Below are positions 23,552 to 43,719 of a DNA stretch of 64,000 bases, piece after piece. The translations under genes were made by a program, and so were the position numbers. How positions within the stretch are numbered: the stretch's first letter is position 1; every line of letters begins with the position of its first letter. The stretch comes from Pempheris klunzingeri (lineage: Eukaryota; Chordata; Actinopteri; Acropomatiformes; Pempheridae). Where the stretch lies: positions 15,490,691 to 15,554,690 of the forward strand of contig NC_092026.1 of NCBI RefSeq assembly GCF_042242105.1, in the 5' to 3' direction. Under the pieces are notes generated by a model. The model saw only the letters and a program-made list of their open reading frames with translations. It had not been told where the DNA came from and searched no databases.

Positions 23552-25705
23552 ATTTCCCTAAAACCACAATACAGCAGGTGTCATTAGGGTGTTTGCTACA
23601 AATGTTACGTCTTCCTCTTTCATGCCTTTTTTAAGATTACTGCACACTGCTGAGAGTCTTATGTATCAAGTGCCATTTACAAAAGAAAGAGGCAATATAA
23701 AGAGTTCAGACTCTCTCTCTCTGTCACATTCCACTCATTAACGAGGCTATCTAGGCTGTGGTCCCTTTGGTCTTTCCACATCCTCTGAAATACCACCATC
23801 ATAAAACTGAAGTGTGTCAGTGTTTGTGGGCTTCCTGCTGTTTAGTGGGGAAAACAGGCCAGCCATAAGCTTCTACAACAAACTATTAAATAGAGAAAAA
23901 ACTGCAGCAATAAATCTTTTATTTAAACTGAATGGACTGGAATGAGATTCTGGCAGCAGAACAGGTTTTTTTTTTTAACTACTTGTCTTTGTGAAAAAAG
24001 TTTCAGAAACTTAAACAAAGACACTTAAGATGTATAAACTGTTTGCTGGAAGATAAACCAATTAAACTCTTAATTTAGTTAACAGCTCCTGTCTCTGATT
24101 TTGTTATAGCACCCACGGGAGTTTCCTCCAAGCTCACTGCTGATGAAACTCAAACGGGGGAACTGCTTCGCTCCTTTAAAACACCATCACATTCTCACCC
24201 CCTCCCCTAATGCGAAATGCTGCCTGCATAATGATCGCTGGCGAAGTTTACTTCCCAATGCAAGAAGTGTGACATCCTTACAAAGCACGAAAGTAGTAGG
24301 GAGGAGTTCAGGTACGAACAGAGGATGAACCCAGGAGATACTGGAGGGGTTGTGTCATGCATTCCATGTGAAATCCTATTTATGTACCCCTGATATCATC
24401 AGGGATAAAATAGGAAGAACCTTTTTGGAAAAATTGCCTACTTGCTTTCTTTCTTAGAATTAAATGAGAAAATTGACACCAACGTCTGTGTATTAAATAC
24501 AGAACTGGAGCCAGGAAGTGATTAGCTCAACAATCCATTTGCCTACCGAGACCAGGCGTCCTGTTTTGTCGTGGACTATCCTGGTTTCACGCTGGGTGTC
24601 CCGAAATATCTTTGAAACACAGAAATGTCCCAGTTTTCAACATTCGCTCCAAAATTGTCCCAGTTTTCACCACAAATGATGTAACAATTATAATATTATA
24701 TCTCCATGTACCGTCCAACTCATTAGCGTCTGCATACGTGTCAGTCAGTGACATGTCAGCCTCGGCATGTGGCTGTCAAGGCTGTTGCTAGGCTACCATT
24801 CTTGTGCATGTGTGCATTCACAAGCGTTAGGTGCACTCAAGTGTGCAATATGGTCACCTATCATCTCTGAAGCTCACTAATTACAGGAGCATATTGTACC
24901 TTAATGATGAAACAAAGAAGTCTTGTTTAGAGAAGCTCTTGGGGGGGGGGGGGGGTCTTTGAACAGAGAACAGAGCCTGGTTAGCTGTTTCCTCCTCGCT
25001 GCCTGGCTCTATAGCTCCGTGCCATAAGAGAAGAACTGGAAACTGGACTCAAAAACGGCAAATGGCAAAAGTTTGAATGAAAAGTGGTCGCACAACGCTT
25101 GAGCCAAAAGGTTTTCTAGCCTCTGAGTTGACTTGTGAATGAATTAAGCTAATCTCAGCATGACACATAATGATATAACATGACTTGCCAATACTTTTGT
25201 ACTTTCTCTTGCTTTGAATCTTGAATGCAACACCTTTACTTGCAAAGGTGCATTTTTACTGTCAATGTGGGTGTCGCTGCCTTCACTGTACTGTACTAAA
25301 GGATCTAAGTACTTCCTGCAGCACTGATTTTCAGTTGTGGCTCTACATGTTTTTGCATAAGGTGCTCTAGTACACTATTAAACAAAATTAGACACAATCA
25401 GTACTTTCCCACATTATATTCTTGATGATAAAAACACTGACCAACCAGTGGCTTTCTTCATGCTTCCTATTTCATGATCATTTGCGGGATTTGGATCAGG
25501 TTCTCCCTCTCATGAGACACAGAGCGCATTCATTAATTGTAGGCTCCACTTGGTGCTGATTCTTTTTACACTCACCAGGTAATACAAAGGAGGAAAATTC
25601 CGTGTTATTTTTACATTCCAGAGGTGAAAAGTCCCAGGTGTTTGGTACCAGCAGCAGTAAATGGTAAATGTGTAACTCCTTTTCTCACTTCCTCCTGCAG
25701 GCAGG

Positions 25706-33513
<7,808 letters not shown>

Positions 33514-34043
33514 ACAGGGACACTTGTGATGGATAAAGACGTTTCGCATTCACTCCACTTTATGTTTGGAGCCACTTCAGATGTGTTGCTCTCATCTTTT
33601 ATTTTTGTAATTTTTGTATATATGATACATACATACATGTATAGAATGTATTTCTTTCGTATTTGCTGTGGAAAATATGCAGTATACACGTTCCAGAATA
33701 TACTGTTTTCTTTGGGCCGTTCACATCTTGCCACCTGTACAATATTTTAACCTCACCTCTGAGCATGTTCTGGGGTATAGCGGGGTTAGATTTTGCACTT
33801 AATTGATAAAAACAAAACCGACGAGCGCACACACAACAGAGAGAAAGGGTTTTAACTGTGTTATTGTTGTGTTGTAATTGTGTCACTGGCGTCTTGTGCA
33901 TAAATATTTGTGAGAAATAAACGGTTAAATTATGAGGGACTGAACAAACAGCAGACTGAACAGATGGGACACACAGAATATCAGAGGGTTAATGTACTGA
34001 TTTCTGTACAAACAGTGGCACATAGGTTAGTGTAAATAATAAG

Positions 34044-34088
<45 letters not shown>

Positions 34089-34870
34089 ATAGCTGTTCGT
34101 TGGCTTACAAGACTTAATACATTTCTGCTCATCTTTTCATACTGAGCTCCAAAATGATACGGTATCATTTTATTGGTGTTATTCAAATGACTGAATTGCT
34201 CTCTGAACCTCCGACTCCATCCTCTAAAAAAATGAATGTTGACCTTTTTAGAGTAGGAGGAAGCAACATTATATGCTGTTGATGTTCCATAACAACATTT
34301 CCATTTGGGTTCATATCATTTAAAAAAAAAAAGAGGATATTAGAGCCAGATCACATTCTAGAAAAATATACACATGCAAGGTTTTTACAAATCATGACAA
34401 ATGATTTCATAAGCTGCTCTAACAATAAATACTGTTTAGTCAGTAATAAGATTTCAGTCGAGTTGTTTGCTTACTGATCATTGATCACCATTGAATGTTG
34501 ATCACCTCTAAATCCACTTCATATTGAAGTGCTGTAGCTCTGGCTTACTTTGTTTGTTTGTTTGTGCTCTCTTTATCATTTCATCATTTCAAATGTGGTA
34601 TTCTACGATCAAAGGTGTAATCTGGATGTTTAAGTTGGGTTGACTTTGGATGGCACTTGGTGTACCTGAGTAAAAATAACTTCAGGTTAAATGTAATTGT
34701 ATAGAAGAAGGAGACCCAGTGGCTGAATGGGCCATTTTGAACATTGGAAAGCTGTTTGTCATTTAGTGATCAGTTGAGTCGTCTGAAATGTGAATGTGTA
34801 CATTTTGTGTGGGCTAACGATGCATGTCTGTGTTGTACATTTAGATCATATTAAAGAGGTTTAGCCATCA
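33514..34870 (+). other. lyn: lyn 3' untranslated region with poly(A) signals
   Basis: AT-rich sequence follows the lyn stop. AATAAA at 33916-33921 is the first good poly(A) signal. ATTAAA at 34850-34855 is a possible distal one. An (AT)n microsatellite at 34,047-34,084 lies between them. Confidence 0.55.
34047..34084. repeat. (AT)n microsatellite
   Basis: About 19 AT units downstream of the first lyn poly(A) signal. Confidence 0.9.
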
Positions 34871-35374
34871 CTCTTACTTCGACAGATTCTGATGTTGTTT
34901 CTGATAATTAGATTTTGAATTCAACTAATCACAAGTCGCTTCATGTCCTTGATTCCCCAAATAAAAATAATTCCATTTACATTTCAGTAATTCAGTATTT
35001 CAAATTGTATTCAGAATTTGCTTCATGGCATTCTTTAAAAAATTAATTAGAAGAATCAAAGATCACTGTCTCTATACTGGTGTTTTATTCAGCAGCATGT
35101 GGCACATATATGTTCATGCATGAAACTGTTATTTCATTCAGTATGTTGAGAGCTTACTTTCATATAGAAATGTGTTATATTTTGTATTTAACAATATAGA
35201 ATTGCTTGAATATGCAAAGAAAACTTTTTCTTTTTTATAAATAGTATTTGATCCGTTATCTCTTATACCTGACAAACAATAGAAAAACACACATATCTGC
35301 TATATTGTATAAAAGAAAGAAAGAAAAATAAATTCTCCCAATAATGTATTTTATTTTGAATTCACATCTTGTTT

Positions 35375-35554
35375 CCTGGTGTGATCACGTGGTCTTCCAA
35401 GATGGCCGCGCCCAGTAGAGACTGAGTGACGAGCAGAGAGAGATTTTGTAAACCAGCTTTTGGTGACAGCTGAAGAGCTGCGGGTCGCAAGTGGCATCTC
35501 CAGAGAGGCAGAGAAACGTCTGAGAAAGCCTGTCACCTCCTCAGCCCCGCCGAC
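35375..35554 (+). promoter_or_regulatory. urod: urod promoter / 5' untranslated region
   Basis: Directly before the urod ATG are an E-box CACGTG (35386-35391, USF/MYC type) and CAAGATGGCCGC (35398-35409), which fits the YY1 element found at many housekeeping-gene starts. The local GC content is high against AT-rich flanks and no TATA box is seen. This suits a TATA-less housekeeping promoter only about 0.5-1.5 kb downstream of the lyn 3' end. An ATG inside the YY1 motif opens a seven-codon frame (35402-35425) that would be an upstream ORF if transcribed. Confidence 0.5.
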
Positions 35555-38500
35555 ATGAGCAAGAACGATTTAATCCTGTAAGTACGACTGTTGCGTTCAT
35601 GTCAACGCTAGCATTTTGACAGCGATCTGTGAAAACACACAGGGCGTTATGCAAGTCGTCTGTGTCGTGCTTATACAAACATTTCTTTCTTTAGCATTAA
35701 TTCAATCCAGCGTCATGTTCACCTTTCATCATCCTGTCTATATCTGTAACATTTCCTGTCAGTAACTCTATGCATCGAACCCGATGAGCACCATTCCTTG
35801 TTTTGTGGCGAATTCTCGTTCAGAAAACAAGCACTGTCATACTCTCTTGTTTACATTTACGTGGTAATTCCCTTTGTAACATGTATTCTTAGCTTTAACG
35901 AATCATTTGGGTCTTCTGATACATTCGGCATAGAAGAAGGAGTACTTAACTGTTGTAAAATCAAAGCTTATTATCAGTGTATTATTTGTGTAGTTTGACT
36001 TGGCTCAGCCTCCATCGTGCCTTCAAGTGAGAAAACATATAATGTGGGAATAAATCATTCTTATAGTTAGCATTGTTAACTAATGTGAACTGGATGAAAA
36101 CAGAGTAAACACAACGTTTCCTGATGTAACTCAGTTAAACACTAGTTGTCATTATTTCTATTTCTATTTCATTAGGGTCTAACATCAGTTCAGCATGTGT
36201 TATATATCCATTCTAAGAGCCAAAGTGAACTGAATGAAAGTTACAGTAAGATTAACGTGATCAGTTTTGTTTGGATCAATCTTTCTTTTTCTTTTTTTTT
36301 TTAATTTTGTAATCTACTGTTAGAATCTACTTCTAACAGTAGATTCACGACACAGTTTGAGTTCCGGTCGGTTTGGGATGCGCCTTGTGACACTTCCACA
36401 GCAGCCTTTCATTCAACCGTTTTTCTGCTGCTGGAAGATGATAAGAGAGCGGAGGAGTGTTATCTCTCATAATCAGTGACAGCTCTTCAGCTGGATGTCT
36501 CATCTGATTGCTGGGGAAAGGGCGGGACGTGCCTGTGTGTTAGATAACCGTACGAAGCCCCTGAGCTGCCACCTAAGCCCAAGTTTCTTACAGGGCGGTT
36601 ACATTTTGAAATTCAAATGTGGATCGTCAGACATGTTTGTATTGTGTGTTTATGTTGAACTGCTAATGCAGTCTTGCTGCCATAACCTGTGTCTATTTAC
36701 ATCAGTTTCTTCTATAATGACAAAATAAAGTAAAATTGTGGTAAACGTGACCAGTATTTAACTTTTCATGTGCCTGCATTTGTTCTGGTACTAGGTCATG
36801 ATTTCATTTGGATACTGAATTAGAAATACATTACTTTTATTCATAACTATTGGCTAGCAAAGCAGCTGCATTGTTTGATGCATTCATTCACTGTAGCATT
36901 GATCGACGCAGCATTGCTTAACGAGCACAGAGGAGCTACTGATGCTAAACCTTTTTTTTTTTTTTTGGTCTTTTTATGCAGCCCCAAGGACTTCCCCCAG
37001 CTCCTGAACGATACGTTCCTGCGAGCAGCGCGAGGAGAAGAAACCGAACATGTCCCTGTATGGTGTATGAGGCAGGCTGGAAGATACCTGCCAGGTTACT
37101 GTGATCGCTGTTTTCTTTGCATCACCACATCAAAATCTATCAAAGTCTTTAAACAGTACAATCTGAACACGTGCAATAAGACATGACAAAGATGTGAATG
37201 TTTTGTCGGCTCTAATGTGCAGAGTTTCGCGAGTTCAGAGCGGGGAAGGACTTCTTCGACACCTGTCGGTCTCCAGAGGCCTGCTGTGAGCTCACTCTGC
37301 AGGTACAGAATCACAGTCTCCTCCTGTATGAATGATGGGTGAATGAGGATGTGATGTCAAAGCACTTTGAGCGGTTGACACGACCATACAAATACAGACC
37401 ATTTACCATTTAACGTAGTCTGTTGAGATGAAAATCTCGAAGCCATCATCACAAGACCGCAAACCACCAGTGGAATAAAACCCCAAACGTTTTTTTTTTT
37501 CCTACCTTCAGCCTCTGAGGCGTTTTCCCTTCGATGCTGCCATCATCTTCTCGGACATCCTGGTTATCCCTCAGGTAATGTTATCAGGACCAGGCTCAGT
37601 CATTAACACTCCCCCAGTGGCCAAAAGAATGTTGCTAATGTCACTGTAATGTTTGGAGATAACAAAATGGTGAGGAGTTGCATATCTCTGTCATTAATTT
37701 AAAAACTAAAGGCCATGTGATTTTAAAATTAAAAACAAGCCTCATGTGGATCATTGATTTTGGTGTATGTGTTCTCATCTCTCAACGAGCCAGTTGATTA
37801 TCCGAGTTTCTCTTGAGGTGTAATAAGTGTCATCGAATCCCAGCCATCTGCCCGATTTTCCGCAAGCCCTTATCTGTACTTTCACCGCTCTCCCTCCCTC
37901 CAGGCCTTGGGGATGGACGTCCAGATGGTGGCGGGTAAAGGTCCTACATTCCCAGAGCCCCTGAAGGAGCCAGAGGACCTGCAGCGTCTGCAGACCAAAG
38001 TGGACGTGGACAAAGAGCTGGGCTACGTCTTCAAAGCCATCACACTGACCAGACACAAGATAGAGGGCAAAGTGCCGCTCATAGGATTCACTGGAGCTCC
38101 AGTAAGAGATGCTGCGGAGCACTAAGCTGGAATTTAATTGTGGTGGTTAAAAAAAAAAGTTCAACGCTCAAAAGAAAGTGATATCAAAGTATTGAAATTC
38201 TTGCTGTCGCCTCTCTGCCGTGTCCCTCCAGTGGACGCTGATGTCCTACATGATAGAAGGCGGCGGCTCCAGCACGCACTCTAAGGCGAAGCGCTGGCTG
38301 TACCGGTACCCCGAGGCCAGCCACATGCTGCTGAGGATGCTGACTGACGTGATCGTGGAGTATCTGCTCGGACAGGTGGCGGCCGGAGCTCAGGTCAGAC
38401 CCTCCGCCTTCAAATCTTCCGGACATATGTTTGCAATGTTTGCTACCGCCGTGACACATGCGAGCGCAGCTTTAAGATGGCAACAAAGGACTGGACGTAA

Positions 38501-39132
38501 ACGGATTGCAGGTGTGTTGTACGCAGCTAAAAGTTAAGAACAGCAGTGAGACACAGAGAGGTCGAAACCCAAACCTCAGAGATTCAGCATAAGGCACCTT
38601 GTGTGAGTATTTCAGGACAGAAATACTATTTGCTGATTGCGGCAGCTCGTGCACACGCTCCTTATGGAAACAAACCTGCTTCTCAATATCAGCACAAAAT
38701 CCAGTGGAGGCAGCATTTTTTTTTTTTTTTTTTTTTTCCCCAAAAAAGTTGAGCACAGTCTGAAAGCACAAACCTGGATTATTACAAAGTCTAGACAATG
38801 TCACAGCAGCAGAGTGCGCCGCCAGTTTTACAGCACTTTTCAGAATGTGGGGCAGCAGGGTCGCTTTAGAGTCCTTTTACCCGCGGTGACCTCCTCCAGA
38901 GGTGTCGAGCATCCTCTCTGTGTCCTTCACCTCTGACCGTTATTTAGTGCTCTACAGTGGTCATTTTTAGGCTTGCGATGGCAGCACACTGATTAAAATA
39001 ACTGGCGAGGCAGAGTGATAAAAACTGCAGCTACTTATCTTTGAATTACATGACTGTGAAACAGGGGATTTAATAAGGTGATGAAAAGTTAATGTTGTGT
39101 TTAGAGCCTGTTGTCAAAAAATCAGTTTATTT

Positions 39133-39198
<66 letters not shown>

Positions 39199-39891
39199 CT
39201 GTCCAGGCTCTGCAGGTGTTTGAGTCCCACGCCGGCATTCTGGGGCCGGTGGAGTTTAAAGAGTTCTCTCTGCCGTACCTTCGAGACATCGCTCGCTCCG
39301 TCAAAGGCAAACTGAAGGAAGCCGGGCAGGGCGTTCCCATGGTGAGGGACGGCTTCACACAAGCGCTTTAGTCCAAACACACAAACATCCGCAGCGCAAA
39401 CATTTAGACTTCCGCAGTAACACTGTGGTACATACTTTTTTTCAGTGGCTAATGATGTATACCTGTACATCCTCCAACCTGCAGACGAGCCAACCGTGAC
39501 AACTCCGTTTATTTATTTTTCTGCTCTGTTTTTCTGTTTGTTCTCTTGTTATAATTAGTTTCTATATCCGTATCACTACTCAGTTCTATTCTTATCGTCA
39601 CTCTGTTGCTTCAACCGCACTGTTTCCCTGGAGGGATCATTAAGGATCCATCTGGTCTGGATATCAATAACTGCTCTGCTTTATTACCAGAAGGTGGCAG
39701 CATTTCACCAAAAATGCTTCCTGGTGATTTGTGCAGAATTTGCCTTGAAAATTGACTATTTTTATGTTTCTGTGTCTCCGTGTCCTCCAGATTGTGTTTG
39801 CAAAGGATGCCCACTACGCTCTAGAGGATCTGTCCCAGTCTCATTACGAGGTGGTTGGGCTTGACTGGACCATTGACCCACGATCTGCTCG

Positions 39892-39942
<51 letters not shown>

Positions 39943-40553
39943 CTACGGTATCTTGGCGTCACTACTTAAATCTTCCCAGTAGTTGTGTAAATGTTTTGGC
40001 TCTAGAAGGATATCATAGCACAAAAAACCAACATAAAATCACCTAAAAATCTAAATACAAACGGCACCTTCTAACTCCAGTGTAGGAGTTTCTACTCTCC
40101 ACCAGTCTTTGTGTTGTATATGCCATGTCAGCCCGTCCACTATTTGTAAAACCTGTTCCAGCCGGAGCTGCCTCCTCTGGTAGGGGTTTGTCAGATTGAA
40201 AGCTTTGAGATGTCCCCGGAATGATGTGAGCAGGAATAGAAAAAGAATCAATACAGCACTCTCCTCAGTCACAAGCAGGTACAGCTGCAGCCTCAAAACG
40301 CACCGTCACGGTCAGACTGCAGAGCACGAGCTGGAAGCCGAGTGGCAGCTGAATAGGAGTCAGGGATGTAGCCAGCTGTTGCACTACTCGTGAAGCGTAC
40401 TGTGGTGTTTCCTGAGGAGCAGGTTAACCATTAGCGACCCGTCACTCGTCCCTGGTTCCTCACTGGGTGCAGGATTTAAGTCAACAAATGTCTGTGTTTC
40501 CTGCTCCGCTCATCAAATACTTAACCTGTTGGTTAAAGGATTACCCTGTGTGT

Positions 40554-40593
<40 letters not shown>

Positions 40594-42121
40594 TGTGTGT
40601 GTTCAGGGAGCGCACCGGAGGGAAGGTCAGCCTGCAGGGAAACATGGACCCTTGTGCTCTCTACGCTCCAAAGGTGACCTCCTTTCCTGGATCATTTTTT
40701 TTCAAATTTATCTTGATTGATTTTTGTCCATTTAGAAAAGACAAAACAGCTCCAATCATTTACAACCCCCCCCACCTCCTGCTGCCAACCCCCAGTAACA
40801 CAGCCACTGTGAGAGGAGAAACTGTGCAGTAGATAAGAATAAGTGCTAAATACTATATATACATATATAAAATATGGCCCCATGGACTTTTTTCTGTGGG
40901 GTTTGTTCATACAAGGATCCCAAGTCAGATGAAAACCACCTCTTTATAAGGAGGTGCATATTTCTGAGATTTAATCACGACCATAATCACCCTCCTAAAT
41001 CTACCAGAGAAGACTGCCTGCTCCTTTGTGGGTCACTTTTCTTCACAAAGAAATGTCACAAACGTCAAGGCTGCAGAGCTTCAGGTCCTCCTGCATGAAG
41101 TCAGTTTATTTGAGTTCATTTCAGTGTGTAAATTCATTGAGCTTCATTCAGATTTTCTTATTTCACTGAATCACAATCAGGCTTTTTGAAGCAATGACAC
41201 ATTTGTCCAGTAACAGACAAACATGTATTTGATTTATTTCAGCAACACTGTCTCTTAATCTGTCAAATCAGTGACAGCTTCTTCATTACATTTAGTACAG
41301 TTGTGAGGAATGTAAGGATTAAACGGAACAGATGTGTGTGCTTTAACAGCTGGCTTTAGGCCGCAACACATACACTCACACTGATCGATTTTTAAAAAAA
41401 AAAAAAAAAAAAGGGAAAGGTTTTCTTTATAATCTATGAAGTGACTTGTCATAGAAGATGCACAGCTGACCCGTCGTGTGAGTGCTTTAGCGTGGGCTGT
41501 GCGGTTGCTTGTCAGCGGGGCTTCCAGAGTAGGAGTTTCTCTTGTTTTTCGTATGATAAAAAAAAAAGAAAGGAAGGAAAAGAAAAAGCCTACCGCTGCT
41601 CTGCACTTTTCTCAAGTTTTTTTTTTTTTTTTTTTCAACTGCTGCTATTTCCAGCAGCCAGTGTACATGCTGCGAATCCTGTTTTCACTCTACAGTATTT
41701 CCACTCAGAGATCGCTGCTTCATGTGAAGTGCTGTAATTCATTCTGACAAACTTTTGTTTACAGCAATTTATAACTCTTCACCAGAAGTTCCTCACATTG
41801 TTCCTCCTCTGACCCAGTTTGAGCAGAGCGTATCTCTCACACTCTCTAGATGTTCTGCAGCCGTAGCTGAACCGCGACCGATCCAAAGGGCCAGCCCCCT
41901 CATCCGCAACTTTTAATCCTCTCTTCTCTGTCTTCCTCCTCCTCCTCCTCCACCAGGAGCGCATTTCAGACGTCGTGAAGAAGATGTTGGAGGGTTTCGG
42001 CACGAGGGGCTACATCGCCAACCTGGGCCACGGCCTTTACCCCGACATGGACCCCGAGAACGTGGGCGCCTTCGTCGAAGCTGTGCACCAGCACTCGAAG
42101 CGGGTGATCAAACAAATGTGA
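35555..42121 (+). CDS. urod: uroporphyrinogen decarboxylase
   Basis: Ten exons: 35555-35577, 36982-37094, 37223-37302, 37512-37574, 37904-38101, 38232-38393, 39207-39341, 39791-39891, 40607-40673, 41957-42121. Phases agree; 368 residues (human 367). This cytosolic enzyme of haem synthesis removes the four acetate carboxyls of uroporphyrinogen III to give coproporphyrinogen III, without a cofactor. The sequence is a single TIM-barrel domain. The catalytic set recalled for human UROD is present: Arg38 and Arg42 in [11 protein letters not shown], Asp87 in IIFSDIL, Tyr165 in [11 protein letters not shown], Ser220 in FESHAG, and His339 in [13 protein letters not shown]. The first exon encodes only eight residues, as in other vertebrates. 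The donor after exon 2 (CCAG|GTTACT) is weak but gives the conserved reading. Several introns carry CA/TG tracts beside splice sites. It converges with zswim5, the human arrangement. A likely poly(A) signal AATAAA is at 42332-42337. Confidence 0.96.
36311..36345. repeat. perfect 15-bp hairpin in urod intron 1
   Basis: AATCTACTGTTAGAA (36311-36325) is followed after 5 nt by its exact reverse complement (36331-36345). No transposon around it was recognised. The rest of intron 1 (35,578-36,981) is AT-rich sequence with a T-run at its 3' end. Confidence 0.85.
37357..37411. repeat. retroelement 3' tail fragment in urod intron 3
   Basis: 'aaagcactttgagcggt..' and 'acaaatacagaccatttacc' resemble the 3' end of a widespread teleost SINE/LINE family ('..gcgctatataaatacagtccatttacc'). 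Only about 55 bp remains. Confidence 0.5.
38719..38740. repeat. poly(T) run in urod intron 6
   Basis: About 22 uninterrupted T in the intron between 38393 and 39207. Confidence 0.9.
39137..39194. repeat. (TG)n tract abutting the urod exon 7 acceptor
   Basis: About 29 TG units end 12 nt before the acceptor AG at 39205-39206, so the repeat replaces the usual pyrimidine tract of this splice site. Confidence 0.95.
39895..39940. repeat. (AC)23 tract at the 5' end of urod intron 8
   Basis: Pure AC repeat starting at the fourth base of the intron, right after the donor GTA. It is complementary to the (TG)n tract at the other end of the same intron. Confidence 0.95.
40556..40602. repeat. (TG)n tract at the 3' end of urod intron 8
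   Basis: About 18 pure TG units (40556-40592), one interruption, then four more, ending at TTCAG|GG. It takes the place of the polypyrimidine tract of the exon 9 acceptor. Confidence 0.95.
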
Positions 42122-43700
42122 TGGTGGACGTGTCTGCCGCGAGGGAGAGCGGACGCCAAAACATGCTGATGGAGAAAAAAGAAAAAAAAAAGTACAACAA
42201 TGCGTTATTTTATTAAGAACTGTGAAAAGTGCACTGGTGTTCAAATACAAATACACAGCGCAATGTAGGAGACAGTATACATAATATAACATCACATCTG
42301 TTCTCAGCAGCTTATTATTTCCTAGGAGGAAAATAAAAACCAACACTGGCCTCATATTCATGTTTAGCACAAAAAAAAAAAAACACATCCAAATGTCCGT
42401 TCACATAAATTCACCACATTCTCATCCAGTGCAGATTTTTCAGGATAAACAAGACGACAAGACAAGATTTTCTTTTTATCTATAGTGAGTGGATTACGTG
42501 TTTCCATTAGACAGGGGGGGACATCATTTCTGCGAGTACATGTACGTTACAAACGCATTCTAACTTGTATGGGATTTGTATTACTGTTGAATCTGTTCAA
42601 AAAAAACGCTTTAAACCGCTTTGACTGATAGATGAAGAACAAAAAAAAAGTGTTTTTAGACATTTGTCGTCCAATCAAAGTCGCCACCGTCTTACTTTAG
42701 CTCTTAACAAGTACAAATGTGGAGACGCACCTTGATAACCTCTTAATGGCTGTAAACATCTTCAATCAACACTGAGCTCTTCATCAGTTCAAGCAGCTTC
42801 TCCGCCAAAGGCTGCGACAACAAAAGCTGGTGATTTGGCAAAAGAGCTTCAGCATGGGACGCACTACCGCAGTTCCAAAATCAATTTTTAAGAGAAAATG
42901 TCAGCACGCAGCGGTTGATCATTCCACCACTTCACATCTTCACAGTGAACAAAATCCTCCGCTGGATCTCAGCATGAAGAGTTTTCTTTTTACTCCCACA
43001 GTTAGAATATCTTCTAAGAAACGCACATCATACGAGATGCCTTATGCTGTTTTTGTCTTGTTCACCCTAAATCTTTTTTTTTTTTTTTTTTTATTATTTC
43101 ATCAAGTCAGACTCGTAGAAAAACTGGCTCATGAGGTGAAGCAGCAGAGAGGCTGTGTGTGTGATTGCAGATTGCCATAAGTGTAAATGTGTGTGTGGCT
43201 GTTATTTTCCTCTCCACGTAAATAAAAATAGATTTAATATTTAGTGGCATTTCTGTTGCTCTGTATTTTAAGCTATTAAAGTTTCTGTTTGTGTGTGTGT
43301 GTAGGCTTCGAGTAGGATGTTAATTCTTTATGCTGCTAAACCCACATGATGTTTAAAAGGAGTGGGTTCTAAATGAGTCGCCATTACTGACTCTTCCTTT
43401 CAAACACTGAGCTGCTAAAACATTGTCAGACTCACAATAGATAGTTAAAAAAAAAAAAAAAATCGATGCAGCAGCAGCAGCAGAGATGTTGTCCTTTTTT
43501 CTTCCATGCATTCTTCTTCCTTGTCAAAACTTGGCACCTACATTACCCAGAATGCAACTGAGTTCCATGGTGAGATTCAAGTGGGCTATGCCTCTAGCTG
43601 TTCATGTGGCCTCGAGCAGAGATCCGGAGCAGGTTACAGAGGTCTCCTGTCTCCCTCAGAAGGTTTTCATTTTCAAAGTTGTAGTCTTCAGCACCCACTG
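42122..43700. other. urod 3' UTR and downstream intergenic DNA
   Basis: Beyond the urod stop come A- and T-runs and the candidate poly(A) signal at 42332-42337. No further exon was found. A GCA triplet run lies near 43,466-43,482. CCTACATTACCCAGAATGC at 43,537-43,555 resembles the ZNF143 (SBF) element, which is also a common part of teleost repeats. Confidence 0.45.
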
Positions 43701-43719
43701 ACTTAGGTGACATCACTTG

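Larger units (their letters stand above)
21093..25700 (+). other. lyn first intron (inferred)
   Basis: No coding exon was found. It contains an (AT)n tract (21,457-21,472), a repeat fragment at about 21,718-22,060 of the 'catgttcccctcagga' teleost family, a (TG)n tract at 23,519-23,551, a possible transposon-derived repeat at 24,550-24,680 ('gtcccagttttcac' words) and a G-run at 24,941-24,955. The rest is AT-rich unique sequence. Confidence 0.45.
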
